This document shows, piece by piece, positions 53,601 through 61,777 of a stretch of DNA of 64,000 bases (its first letter is position 1; every line of letters starts with the position of its first letter). The notes beneath the pieces were generated by a model. The model was not told where the DNA came from, did not search any database, and saw only the letters and a program-made list of their open reading frames with translations. The DNA comes from Halobellus litoreus (lineage in GTDB: Archaea; Halobacteriota; Halobacteria; Halobacteriales; Haloferacaceae): the NCBI RefSeq assembly GCF_024464595.1, contig NZ_JANHAW010000002.1:372001-436000 (forward strand). The letters run 5' to 3'. Made by a program: the position numbers and the translations under genes.

Positions 53601-54306
53601 GATCGCGAACGCGCTCGCCGCGATCGAGCGTCGGCGGGCGCTCGAATCCGACGAGACCGTCGAACTGGAATTCCGGGGCCCGGGAGAGCGGCTCCCGTTC
53701 GCCCACGCCGCCGACGCCGCCGGCTGTCGCGTGCGCCTCGAACGGACGGTGGCCAGACAGGACGGCTCCGTGAGCCTGTATTTCAGTTTCGAGGGAGACG
53801 TCCCGAGTGACGCGGCGACGGTCGCGGACCGGACTCTCCCAGGATCGGTCGGCGTCGTGGTCGAAGAGCCGTCGCCGCTCGTCGAGGTGCGGACCGACGG
53901 GTGGTTCGGCTCGCCGCTGGCCGAGTACGGCGGGATGTTGCGCGAGGCTTGGGCGGGCCCCGAAGAGACGACGGTCGTCGTCGAGGTCCCCGAGCAGGCC
54001 GACGTCCGCTCGTTCGTCGAGCGGTTGGAGGCCGTCGCCCCGTCGCTGGAACTCGTCGCGCGACGCCAACACCGGCGACGTGACCGCACGCCGGCGACGG
54101 TCGGCGAACAGCTCAGCGCGGAACTCACGGATCGGCAGCTGGAAGTGCTGCAGCGGGCGCTCGAAGAGGGGTACTTCGAGTGGCCCCGCGAACACGACGG
54201 CAGCGAGGTCGCTGACCGCCTCGGCATCACGCAGCCGACGTTCAACAAACACCTTCGGATCGCCGAACGGGAGACGTTCGAGCTGCTGTTCGGCTCCGAG
54301 AGCTGA
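50698..54306 (+). CDS. Multi-sensor regulator: receiver-like, PAS, GAF and bacterio-opsin activator HTH
   Basis: A 1202-aa cytoplasmic protein. Residues 10-125 resemble a receiver domain (CLILDG, VLTAEW). Four PAS domains follow (about 145-245, 255-370, 380-500, 505-630; each ends with a PAC-type VSRDVT or VNRDVT). Two GAF domains at about 640-790 and 815-975 come next, then a Bat-associated domain, and a terminal HTH_10 (LTDRQLEVLQRALEEGYFEW and ADRLGITQPTFNKHLRIAE). There is no kinase core. It is likely a one-component sensor that activates its targets; ligands are unknown. Confidence 0.85.
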   Translation: MSAVGAHSPRVAVVGERDLVRAISGGFRADERSLEVGAIDPETAQPNSGSERCDCLILDGAHPAVDAVETVSHWAAERPAVPTIVLTAEWDEERVLETLSAGATETLPRKIVDSSPELLAERVVTAVDTELTAEGVAAVYDEAGDGVTLHDPWAEALISANERMCELTGYDRETLRDLGIEGISVAEDGYTAGRAYEILRRVAESGEVESVEWEIETATGDRRLLEGNFTAATPSGGRAVALFRDLTERRELEETYREIFENVSDGLVVHHPETGEILDVNDRFCAMNGYEREELLGETVDVVTGPSHTYESVLERIQAARTEGAQLFEWRNQRADGETFPVEVHLSVVNIRGEERVLGSVRDITARHRTERRLKEILDRIDEAIYLTSAEELTRPSQTPDYLSSGYEDIWGQPLDRLVERHDDGFFETLHPEDEAEYREFVEELADDVGSDEAADSYTMEYRIERPDGEVRWVHSEYYPLDWERTPPRVVIVSRDVTARKRTARNLRMIAERVDEAIYMSSPDKSEVHYASPSFEDLWDIPTERIYEDPQAFIDRVHPDDREWFREEYERIRRDLTEPDREPQDTYELEYRVRHEDGTVRWISVRGYPVYDGTGDVDRWIAVNRDVTDRKARERRIASFDDATDDLATADTPEEAAETAVTAATETLNLPAVGVFLYDDEDGVLRPEVLAGAFSGVVADEPISAGDGRLWETFTKGSVAAADDASDVGGVADGGRHETLADLADWRALSLGTHGVLLVGSTDEPFDAETIQATHILGATLEAALNHLRGQRRLAAQEEQLRTQTERAERLDRIASLTHQVEAAITDASTAGGVERAVCQRLVDSGPYDLAWIGDIEPGDDRLNPRTVAGAPAEYVDAVDLRTGEETADPHPAVAAWQHGEVRVEDSLVASGPGETWRQHRLSEGYQSICAVPLTDGEVTHGVLVIGNDAPNAFGDRERDVLSQLGTSIANALAAIERRRALESDETVELEFRGPGERLPFAHAADAAGCRVRLERTVARQDGSVSLYFSFEGDVPSDAATVADRTLPGSVGVVVEEPSPLVEVRTDGWFGSPLAEYGGMLREAWAGPEETTVVVEVPEQADVRSFVERLEAVAPSLELVARRQHRRRDRTPATVGEQLSAELTDRQLEVLQRALEEGYFEWPREHDGSEVADRLGITQPTFNKHLRIAERETFELLFGSES

Positions 54307-54411
54307 GGCTGCTGAGGACCGGATTCACAGGGGGCGACCGAGGGACGAGCTATCCGCCAACGCGACGATGCGAAAACGTTCGATGCGACGTCTGATGCGA
54401 CGTCCAGGGCA

Positions 54412-54822
54412 TCAATCACTCGGCTGCAGGACCGCCTCGGCGGAACGTTGCTCCGAAATGTCTCGGCGGATTTCGCCGGTCTCCGGCTGCGTTCCGACGA
54501 TCAGAACCAACGGGTTCCCCGTCGCGGCGTAGACGTCCATCTGCCGCCCCTTCTCCGAGTACCACTGGTCGACTACTTCGGCGAGACCGGCATCGACGAG
54601 GTTGTCGAGGTGATACCTGGCGTTCTGTATCGACGTTCCGACCCGGTCTGCGAGGTCCGACTGCGTCGCCGGGTCGCGGTACAGCTCTGCGAGCATCGAG
54701 CGCGCGATCTTCGAGGACAGCGTCGAGAAGACTGCGTCCGACCGCCCGTCGTTCAACTCGACTACCCGTGAGCGTGGTTCAGACCGTTCGATGGTGGTGT
54801 CCCGTTGCAGGACGTGACTCAT
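54412..54822 (-). CDS. Winged-helix (ArsR-type) regulator
   Basis: A 136-aa protein. Residues 30-90 are a winged helix with the recognition helix SDLADRVGTSIQNARYHLDNLVDAGL, matching ArsR-type HTH. The wing carries VEVVDQWYSEKGRQM. No metal-binding Cys are present. The C-terminal 40 residues are unstructured. The start is the ATG at 54822; longer in-frame starts lack a promoter. A ctacg/cgtag dyad lies at 54861-54872 upstream. It ends 105 bp from the PAS regulator, convergent. Confidence 0.75.
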   Translation of the reverse strand: MSHVLQRDTTIERSEPRSRVVELNDGRSDAVFSTLSSKIARSMLAELYRDPATQSDLADRVGTSIQNARYHLDNLVDAGLAEVVDQWYSEKGRQMDVYAATGNPLVLIVGTQPETGEIRRDISEQRSAEAVLQPSD

Positions 54823-55029
54823 ACCTTTACCATACGGCCGAGCCCCCACAAGCACTCTCACTACGTCCGTAGACGGGAGATCGATCGCGGCCAACGTGAA
54901 TTGATGCGGGGAAGCGCGACGGGACGCGACGCGGAGGCGACTACCGACGTCGGCATCCGTCGGCACCGTTTTCGGCCCTCAGCCGTTGGAACCTTTGCAA
55001 CTCCTAGCCGTTGTGACCCCCAGTCGTCG

Positions 55030-56106
55030 TCACGTGGACAGTCGACCGGCGATCTCGACAGCGCGATCGGTTGCGCCTTCGACCACGACCGCCGTCGTCA
55101 CGCCGTCCTCGGTCCACGCGGCGACCGAACGGTTCTCAACCGTCGTCACGGCGACCGTCCGCCCGTCGACCGTCGTCGTCGAGGCGTTTTCGGTCAGGCG
55201 ATCGAACCGATCGGTGACGGTCGTCGAGACGACGCTGACGTTCCCGTCGTCAGTGACGTACCGTTGGCCGACGATCGTTTCCCCCTGGCGGACGGTGACT
55301 GTCGCGCCCTCGAACGTCTCGTCGAGCTGGGGCAGCGTCAGGTCCGTGTCCGACTGCGCGGCCGCGAAGTCGTCGTATCGATCGATCGTCGAGAGCGCGA
55401 GGCGATCTGTCGGCGGGTCGAACGTGCTGTCGTGGATCGACACGTTGAACGCGGTCGATTCGACGTCGACGACGGTTCGGTTCGTGCCGTCGGTGGCCAC
55501 CGCGCGAACGACTCGGTAGTCGTCCTGCGCGACCCACAGCGAGGCGGTTCCGTCCACCTCGGGGTGGGTCAGTTCCACCTCGTACGTGTCGGTCCCGTCG
55601 ACCGACGGCGTGCCGACGAGCGTCGCCGTGGCGTTCGAGGCGTTCACCGTCGGCGTCCCCTGCGGAGACAGGTGCTTGCTGCGCTCGCCCGGCATCACGC
55701 CATCCGGGACCGGACCGGCGAACGCGTCGCGGTCGGCGTCCGTGAACGCCTCGACGGGCCAGGCGGCCGACTCGTTCGGGCCGACGGCCCAGACGACCGT
55801 GCCGTTCGATCCCGCCCGGTATGTCTCGCCGTCGCGCGTGAGGATCGTTCGGCTCCGGTTGTCCGACGCGGCGGCGACTTCGACGCTCGCCGTCGCGGAC
55901 TCGCTGTCGTTCTCGACGGTCAGGGTCGCTGTGCTCGTTATGCTCTCGGCGCTCTCGTACCGCTGTTCGACGCGATCGAGGACGTCGTCGCCGGACGGCT
56001 GCTGGAGCGAGCCGATCGCACCGGTGGCGGCCGCCGACCCCGCGAGGGCCACGGCGATCACCACGAGTACGACCAGTCCGCGGCGGCGTCCGGATCGGGA
56101 ACTCAT
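55030..56106 (-). CDS. LolA-like exported protein
   Basis: A 358-aa protein with an N-terminal membrane anchor (12-31). The body 40-250 repeats the LolA-type pattern with YESAESITSTATLTVEND, TILTRDGETYRAGSNGTVVW, ASLWVAQDDYRVVRAVATDG and TFDPPTDRLALS, and residues 260-358 resemble DUF4367 (TVRQGETIVGQRYVTDD). It probably sits on the outer surface bound to the membrane. It is divergent from the ABC transporter genes, 119 bp between starts, which hints at one system. Confidence 0.75.
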   Translation of the reverse strand: MSSRSGRRRGLVVLVVIAVALAGSAAATGAIGSLQQPSGDDVLDRVEQRYESAESITSTATLTVENDSESATASVEVAAASDNRSRTILTRDGETYRAGSNGTVVWAVGPNESAAWPVEAFTDADRDAFAGPVPDGVMPGERSKHLSPQGTPTVNASNATATLVGTPSVDGTDTYEVELTHPEVDGTASLWVAQDDYRVVRAVATDGTNRTVVDVESTAFNVSIHDSTFDPPTDRLALSTIDRYDDFAAAQSDTDLTLPQLDETFEGATVTVRQGETIVGQRYVTDDGNVSVVSTTVTDRFDRLTENASTTTVDGRTVAVTTVENRSVAAWTEDGVTTAVVVEGATDRAVEIAGRLST

Positions 56107-56225
56107 AGAACGGAGTTAGGACCGAAGGATAATGTGTGTTCCTGCCGTCCGGCTCCGGGCGCGCGGTGTCCCGACCGCCGCCGCCCGGACAACGCTCATA
56201 CGCGTCGCCTCCCAAGACCGATCGA

Positions 56226-56927
56226 ATGGCGCAGGCAGACGCGGAGGACGTGGTCAGGCTGTCCGGGGTCCGGAAGACCTACGAACTCGGCGGCACCGTC
56301 GAGGCGCTCGCCGGCGTGTCGCTGTCGTTACCGAACGGCTCGTACACGGCCGTGATGGGACCGAGCGGCTCGGGCAAGAGCACGCTGTTGAACCTCGTCG
56401 GCGGGCTCGACACGCCAACGGACGGCCGCGTCGTCGTCGGCGGGCAGGACCTCTCGACGGCGACGGAGGCCGAGCGGGCGGCGATCCGGGGGAGCCGCGT
56501 CGGGTTCGTCTTCCAGACGTTCAACCTGATGCCGCGGCTGACGGCGGTCGAGAACGTCGCGATGCCGCTCGTGTTCGACGGCTGGGACCGGAGCCGGCGG
56601 CGCGAGCGCGCCCGGGAGTTGCTCGCCGACGTCGGGCTCGGGGACCGACTGGATCACAAGCCGACGGAGCTCAGCGGCGGGCAGCGACAGCGAGTCGCCA
56701 TCGCCCGCGCGCTGGCACCAGACCCGGAGTTGATCTTAGCCGACGAGCCGACCGGCAACGTCGACACCGAGACGGGCGAACGGATTATGCGCCTGCTCGG
56801 GGAGCTCCACGCCGACGGCAACACGATCCTGTTGGTCACCCACGAGCGGCGAATCGCCGAACGCGCCGAGCGGATCGTCCACGTCCGCGACGGCGTCGTC
56901 GAACGCACCGAGGCGGTGACCGACTGA
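56226..56927 (+). CDS. ABC transporter ATP-binding protein, MacB/LolD type
   Basis: A 233-aa ATPase. Walker A GPSGSGKST (44-52), Q-loop VFQTFNLMPRLT, signature LSGGQRQR, Walker B LILADEPTGN and His switch LVTHE are all intact. The family (LolD, MacB, FtsE) energises mechano-transmission rather than classic transport. It overlaps the permease start by one base (TGATG), so the two are translationally coupled. Confidence 0.92.
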   Translation: MAQADAEDVVRLSGVRKTYELGGTVEALAGVSLSLPNGSYTAVMGPSGSGKSTLLNLVGGLDTPTDGRVVVGGQDLSTATEAERAAIRGSRVGFVFQTFNLMPRLTAVENVAMPLVFDGWDRSRRRERARELLADVGLGDRLDHKPTELSGGQRQRVAIARALAPDPELILADEPTGNVDTETGERIMRLLGELHADGNTILLVTHERRIAERAERIVHVRDGVVERTEAVTD

Positions 56928-58162
56928 TGGACCCGCGAGAGTCGTTCACTATCGCGGCCCGATCGATCCGATCGCACAAACTCCGCTCGACGCTCACCGT
57001 GCTGGGCGTCGTCATCGGGATCGCCTCCGTCGTCACCTTCGCGACGTTCGGCGCGAGCGTCGAGTCGGAGATCGTCGGCGGCATCGCCGACTCCGGCGCG
57101 AACAACGTCTACGTGCTCGGCCAGCCCGCCGAAGAGGAGGGCTTCGAACAGGCGCTGCAGCCGATCTTCACCGAGTACGACCTCCGTCAGTTGGCGGGGC
57201 TGCCGGGCGTCGAGGCGGTCATCCCGCGCGGGTCGATTCCGGCGAACTCGGTGACACACGGCGGCGACACGGTGTCGATCCAGGGGGCGACGGCGACGAC
57301 GCCGGCGGCGGTGACGAACGAGACGCTCGTCGCCGGTCGAAGCTTCCGGAGCGGCGCGAACGAGACCGTCCTCAACCGCGCGGCCGCGGAGACGACGTTC
57401 GAGGGGAACCTCTCCGTCGGCGACGAGATCACGGTCCGCGGGAGTGACGAGACGTGGAACCTCACCGTCGTCGGGGTCGTCAACGGCACCGCGGGCGAAC
57501 TGCCGATCGGCAACTTCGGGCCGCAGCCGCAGTTCTACCTCCCCGCCGATCCCTACTACCAGGCCGTCGTCGAGAGTCCCGGTGCGAACGCCCGACAGCG
57601 CGCCTACCCACAGGTCACCGTCGTCGCCGACCCGGCCGAGACACTTGCGGTTACTGAATCCGTCGAGACGTATCTTCAGGAACAGTCCGACGCCAGACAG
57701 CTCGCCCCCCAGGGGGTCGAGCTGGTCGCCCGGACCAGCGGCGACTTCGCCGAGCAGATCAGCGACGTTATCGAGCAGATCACCCGCTTCGTCACCGGCA
57801 TCGCCGTCATCGCCCTCGTCGTCGGCGCGATCGGCATCGCCAACATCATGCTCGTCAGCGTCACCGAACGGACCCGCGAGATCGGGATTATGAAGGCCGT
57901 CGGCGCGCGCAACCGCGACGTGATGGAACTGTTCCTGCTGGAGGCGACGCTGCTCGGTGCCGTGGGGGCGTTCCTCGGGCTTCCGCTCGGACTGGTCGTC
58001 GGCTGGGCGGCGACCCGCTACGCCGAAGTCGGGTTCGCCTTCGCGCCGTTCTGGTCCGCGCTCGCCGTCCTCGTCGGCGTGCTGGTGGGCGTCGTCGCCG
58101 GGCTCTACCCCGCCTGGCGGGCGGCGCGGGTCGATCCGATCGACGCGCTGCGGTACGAGTAG
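56927..58162 (+). CDS. ABC transporter permease, MacB/LolE type
   Basis: A 411-aa permease. Layout is helix 1 (17-40), a large extracytoplasmic MacB periplasmic-core-type domain (45-270), then three C-terminal helices (285-400) with the FtsX domain: IGIANIMLVSVTERTREIGIMKAVGARNRDV. It probably extrudes peptides or lipoproteins, or works with the neighbouring LolA-like protein. The domain has N-glycosylation sequons (NET, NGT) in keeping with an outside location. Confidence 0.9.
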   Translation: MDPRESFTIAARSIRSHKLRSTLTVLGVVIGIASVVTFATFGASVESEIVGGIADSGANNVYVLGQPAEEEGFEQALQPIFTEYDLRQLAGLPGVEAVIPRGSIPANSVTHGGDTVSIQGATATTPAAVTNETLVAGRSFRSGANETVLNRAAAETTFEGNLSVGDEITVRGSDETWNLTVVGVVNGTAGELPIGNFGPQPQFYLPADPYYQAVVESPGANARQRAYPQVTVVADPAETLAVTESVETYLQEQSDARQLAPQGVELVARTSGDFAEQISDVIEQITRFVTGIAVIALVVGAIGIANIMLVSVTERTREIGIMKAVGARNRDVMELFLLEATLLGAVGAFLGLPLGLVVGWAATRYAEVGFAFAPFWSALAVLVGVLVGVVAGLYPAWRAARVDPIDALRYE

Positions 58163-58215
58163 GATCGCTGCGGCGACTTCCGAGGGATGCCATCGTCGCA
58201 AAAAAGCGCGTGTCG

Positions 58216-58866
58216 TTAGACGGCCGTCGCGGAGATGCTCAGGCTCCCCGAGATCTCGTCTGTCGTCGTACCTTCTAGTGCGTTGATGATGAACGAGAGT
58301 CCGATCGACTCACCGGTTGCCAACTGAGCGGTCAGTTGGCCAGTGATCGGACTCGTTGTGATCCCCTCCCGTGAACCGCTACCGCCTTGAGAGGACTGTA
58401 GCTCGAAGGCGTACTCGGTACCGCCGTCGACGTCGTCGTTCAACTCGAAGTCGATGGTGATAGAGAGGTCTTCCGCCGACTGGTTCACGACGGCGAACGC
58501 GGATTCCAGCGAGCTCTGCCCGCCGCTCATATCGGCGGGATCGCCGTCCGTGACCACGGAGAACGTATCGCCCGTGATGTCGCTCACTCCGGCGTCGGTG
58601 ACGAACGCGCCGAACTGATAGACTGAGCTGACGTTCACACCGGGATCGCCGTCGTCGAGCGAGACGGTCAGTTCGCCCCCGCTGTTCATTCGGACGCCCG
58701 CGACCGCTTCGTTCGCGACCAGTCCGACGAGCCCGTCGCTGTCGTCGACGACAGCGATCTTCGCTCGCCGGGAGACCTCCGCAGCGCCGAACGCCCCGGT
58801 ACCGGAAGCGAACGCTCCCGTACCGACCAGCGCTCCCAGCCCAACCAGGACGTCACGTCGGTCCAT
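58216..58866 (-). CDS. Secreted DUF1102/TasA-like protein
   Basis: A 216-aa exported protein. The N-terminus MDRRDVLVGLGALVGTGAFASGTGAFGAAE is a twin-arginine-style signal typical of DUF1102. The mature part 30-216 is Ig-like and beta-rich, with FAVVNQSAEDLSITIDFEL and IGLSFIINAL. DUF1102 is related to TasA/camelysin proteins of biofilm matrices; the role here is inferred. It is 21 bp downstream of the paralogue at 58888-59652, in one transcript. Confidence 0.75.
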   Translation of the reverse strand: MDRRDVLVGLGALVGTGAFASGTGAFGAAEVSRRAKIAVVDDSDGLVGLVANEAVAGVRMNSGGELTVSLDDGDPGVNVSSVYQFGAFVTDAGVSDITGDTFSVVTDGDPADMSGGQSSLESAFAVVNQSAEDLSITIDFELNDDVDGGTEYAFELQSSQGGSGSREGITTSPITGQLTAQLATGESIGLSFIINALEGTTTDEISGSLSISATAV

Positions 58867-58887
58867 AAATAGGTACCCGTGTTGGAG

Positions 58888-59652
58888 TTACGTCTGGGCG
58901 TCGGCGTTGGTGAAGTCGTCGTGACTCCCAGCGCGGACGACGAGTTCGCCGCCGAGGTCGGTGTTGTCGCTTTCAGGATCGACATCGCCCACGTCGACGA
59001 GGATCGTGACGTAGAACTTCTCTCCTGAACCGATCGAGGCCGAGTACTGCTGATCGTCGTCAAAGATGATACTGGCGGACTTGCCGTTCTCGGAATTCGC
59101 GACGTCACCGACGGCGAGTCCCTCCTCCTGCTGGGAGTTATTGGAGCCTCCGGGGTAGTAGGCGACCAAAAAGAGTCGCGTGTTATCCGGGAAAGATCCG
59201 TTGGCCTCGTAGGTGAGCTCGATATCCTTCGAGTTTTTCGTCTGGTTCATTACCATAAACGCGCACTCACCGTCCTCACCATTAATCGGAGTCTCGGTAT
59301 CGATCGCTATACCACCGACAGACGGATCGGTGGTCGGGTCACCAGGAACCATATCGATGTTGTTGCTGTCGAACCCACCGAGTCCGCCGACTTGGTACGT
59401 GGAGTTCGGGTTGACACCACTGCCGCCGCCGTCGCCGGTCGCAGTGAAATCGATCGTTAGCTCGCCGTTTTCATAATAAACGTAGTCCGTGCTACCAGGA
59501 CTGAGTCCGATGAGACCGTTACTGTCGTTGACCACACCGATCTCTGCCGTTCGTCCGTCGAGTTCCGCGGCGGTGAACGCTCCCGTTCCCATCGCAGCCG
59601 CGCTTCCTGAAGCCAATGCACCGAGTCCGATCACGAATTTGCGTCGTTCCAT
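58888..59652 (-). CDS. Secreted DUF1102/TasA-like protein
   Basis: A 254-aa exported protein with the same organisation: signal MERRKFVIGLGALASGSAAAMGTGAF, then a beta-sandwich with CAFMVMNQTKNSKDIELTYEANGS. The two proteins share the signal pattern and core but differ in the insert with NNSQQEEG. Base composition is visibly less G+C-rich than neighbours, especially 59100-59500, which is common for surface proteins or recent transfer. An SD-like ggtgag precedes the start. Confidence 0.7.
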   Translation of the reverse strand: MERRKFVIGLGALASGSAAAMGTGAFTAAELDGRTAEIGVVNDSNGLIGLSPGSTDYVYYENGELTIDFTATGDGGGSGVNPNSTYQVGGLGGFDSNNIDMVPGDPTTDPSVGGIAIDTETPINGEDGECAFMVMNQTKNSKDIELTYEANGSFPDNTRLFLVAYYPGGSNNSQQEEGLAVGDVANSENGKSASIIFDDDQQYSASIGSGEKFYVTILVDVGDVDPESDNTDLGGELVVRAGSHDDFTNADAQT

Positions 59653-60095
59653 AGCGTATCTCACCTGTGTTGGCACCCCCGCGACCCGCCGTCCGGGCCG
59701 GGAGCGCTCACCTGACTCATAGGGAGGATGGTACTTTGTTATGAGATTCTCGACACGAACGCGAGCGGCACTCGATGGATAGCGGGCACGCCTCGATGCA
59801 CCGAAGGGTTGCCTCGTTGCCGGTATCAGGATGGCCCTGAAAACGTTATAGTCGCCGCCTATAGGTCTTCAGGGTGTTGCTTCGGTGGATAGAGCGATCT
59901 GGAGACAAGAGTAGCGATCTCGGCGGATCTTCAGCATACCCCTTCGCGACTGGTAGAAGACCACTATTCATATCAGAAAAATTAACCAGACTGGTAAACT
60001 ATCCAACCGCTTTATGGCAACTCGTCACACATACCGAATCGAACGTGCCGGCCGGGGGTGGGGACCCACCGGCGAACAACGGGAGGATCACAGGA
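59653..60095. other. 443-bp divergent intergenic region of the DUF1102 locus
   Basis: No coding region is seen. It holds both promoters of the locus: on the plus side A+T-rich cagaaaaattaacc (near 59974) and ctttatgg (about 60010), and a 5'-leader hairpin at 60057-60070; on the minus side an SD-like ggtgag and A+T-rich ttgttatgag. A second candidate TATA lies in aaacgttatag at 59837-59847. Confidence 0.45.
60057..60086 (+). promoter_or_regulatory. Leader hairpin and Shine-Dalgarno site
   Basis: GGTGGGGACCCACC (60057-60070) folds into a 6-bp stem with loop GA. GGGAGG at 60081-60086 lies 9 nt before the ATG at 60096, one of the few clear Shine-Dalgarno sites of this window, so this gene is leadered and may be translationally regulated. 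Confidence 0.5.
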
Positions 60096-60680
60096 ATGTC
60101 ATCTACAATGGCCACAGGCGAACAGTCGACCGTGAGTGGAGGCGCCCTGTCGGAGGACGAGGTCTTCGAGGTGCTGTCGAACCGACGGCGGCGCTACGTC
60201 GTGCACGCACTCAAACGAGCGCAAGAACCGATCGAGTTATCGGATCTCTCCAAGCGCGTCACTGCGTGGGAGGTCGACATCGATCCGGGCGAGGTCCGCT
60301 ACGAGGACCGCCGGAACGTCTACAGCACGCTGCAGCGCACGCACCTCCCGAAGATGGAGGAGAAGAACCTGGTGAGAGTCGACGAGGAGGAGAACGTCGT
60401 CCGACCGACGCCGAAACTGGAGGACCTGGACATCTACGTCGAGGTGCTGCAGAGCCAGGAGATCCCGTGGAGCCTCTACTACGTCGGACTCGCGGGCGTC
60501 ACGACGGCCCTCCTGCTCGCGGTGGCGGCGGGGACCCCGGGGCTCGGAGCGCTCAGTCCGATCGACGTCGGGGCCTTCACCGTCACCGCCTTCGGAATGT
60601 CGTCGCTCGTCCAGTACGTCGTCGGCCAGCGGACACGGCTCGGAACGTCCGAACGACCGCCGGAACTCGAACAGGTATGA
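60096..60680 (+). CDS. Membrane-anchored winged-helix regulator (DUF7344 type)
   Basis: A 194-aa protein. Residues 15-105 are a DUF7344-type winged helix (VFEVLSNRRRRYVVHALKRAQEPIELSDL, with YEDRRNVYSTLQRTHLPKMEE). Two membrane helices follow at about 128-148 and 155-175. Membrane-bound HTH proteins of this kind in haloarchaea respond to envelope signals. ATG at 60096 is preferred by its Shine-Dalgarno; a later ATG at 60108 is possible. It overlaps the next gene by 4 nt. Confidence 0.8.
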   Translation: MSSTMATGEQSTVSGGALSEDEVFEVLSNRRRRYVVHALKRAQEPIELSDLSKRVTAWEVDIDPGEVRYEDRRNVYSTLQRTHLPKMEEKNLVRVDEEENVVRPTPKLEDLDIYVEVLQSQEIPWSLYYVGLAGVTTALLLAVAAGTPGLGALSPIDVGAFTVTAFGMSSLVQYVVGQRTRLGTSERPPELEQV

Positions 60681-61567
60681 GACGGCTCACCCGAGGATCG
60701 TCGACGCGACGTTCGAGCGTGCTCCGGACGCTGTGCCTCGTGCTCGCGCTCGCGGCGGTCGCCGGACTCGCGTTCGGCACTGCCGGGTTTTCGGCGATGA
60801 GCGCCGACCGCGGCCTCGCGGTCAACGTGACCGACGACGAGACCGCGTACCTCGGGTACGAGCCGGTTGCGGACGACGTCCAGGGCGGAGAGCCCACCGC
60901 CGTCGTCGAGTACCGCAACCAGTTCGCCGAGGACCTCGGGGAGTTCCGCGTCAACGTCTCGATGGTGGATCCGGCGGACACCGAAGCGGCGATCCGGACC
61001 GTCGACGCTCCCGACCGTCTCGATGAAGGCGCAGCGAGCGCTGTCGACGTGACCCTCGGCTGTCCTGTCGAGGAGGATGTCACGCTCCTGTTCGACGCCG
61101 ACGGGAGCGGCGGGGGAGTGAGCGTGTCGGTCGACCGCGTGCACACGGTCACGTGCGTTCCGGGCGGCCCCACCGTGACCGGAGTCAAATTCAGCGGTGC
61201 CGGGAACGCGCAGGTCGAGACCCGAGAGGCCGACGGGGAGGTCTCCGCACGGGTGTGGGTCGCGGAAAAACCACCGCAGGACGCGGTGACGGAACTCTCG
61301 AAGGTCACGCTCGACACCGCGGAGAAACTCGATACCGGTGCGCCGGTGCGTTCGCAGATCGACCCGCCCCCGAAGAACTGGACCATCGTCGCCGTCGAGT
61401 TCCCCGACGCGGGCGTCGCGTACCTCCATCCGGAGTGGAACGCCGGCGTCTACGACGCGCCGCGGTCGGGGAGCGGCGTCGCGTACGGGGACCTCCCGTT
61501 GACCGAGGACGTCCTGTTGCGAGCGTCCGCCACTGACGGCGAGGTCGTCGTTGCATCATCTCGATAG
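60677..61567 (+). CDS. Exported protein of the DUF1102 locus
   Basis: A 296-aa protein with an N-terminal signal (18-38, LRTLCLVLALAAVAGLAFGTAGF). The mature part looks like a beta-sandwich of CARDB style (VVEYRNQFAEDLGEFRVNVS), followed by a second domain with FSGAGNAQVETREADGEVSARVWV. Cys at GCPVEED and TCVPGG could form a disulfide. It is translated together with the HTH protein (ATGA overlap). It probably works with the DUF1102 proteins. Confidence 0.7.
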   Translation: MRRLTRGSSTRRSSVLRTLCLVLALAAVAGLAFGTAGFSAMSADRGLAVNVTDDETAYLGYEPVADDVQGGEPTAVVEYRNQFAEDLGEFRVNVSMVDPADTEAAIRTVDAPDRLDEGAASAVDVTLGCPVEEDVTLLFDADGSGGGVSVSVDRVHTVTCVPGGPTVTGVKFSGAGNAQVETREADGEVSARVWVAEKPPQDAVTELSKVTLDTAEKLDTGAPVRSQIDPPPKNWTIVAVEFPDAGVAYLHPEWNAGVYDAPRSGSGVAYGDLPLTEDVLLRASATDGEVVVASSR

Positions 61568-61723
61568 TGACGTCGATTTCTTTGCCGAACCGGTCGCCGA
61601 GACGTCGCCAGAGATCCGTCAGCGACGCGTGAGTCAACCGCGGCGAACTACTTACAGCGATAACCGTTCAAAACCCAGACCGAACAGCGGCGTTCGAGCC
61701 GTGTTCGATTCCGATCACTACTA

Positions 61724-61754
61724 GTAACCGGATTACGATACGTAACTATTACGT
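61724..61754 (+). promoter_or_regulatory. Paired dyads in the HxlR promoter
   Basis: GTAA-N5-TTAC at 61724-61736 and ACGTAACTATTACGT at 61740-61754 are tandem inverted repeats with the same GTAA/TTAC half-sites, centres 17 bp apart. The second overlaps the TATA region about 24-38 nt before the ATG, which suggests autoregulation. Confidence 0.55.
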
Positions 61755-61777
61755 GATCTCGGTTCCCATACCCTCGC

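Noticed and set aside
51142-54252. Long minus-strand open frame across the PAS/GAF regulator
   Set aside because: In high-G+C coding sequence the antisense frame often stays open; the plus strand has clear PAS, GAF and HTH_10 motifs.
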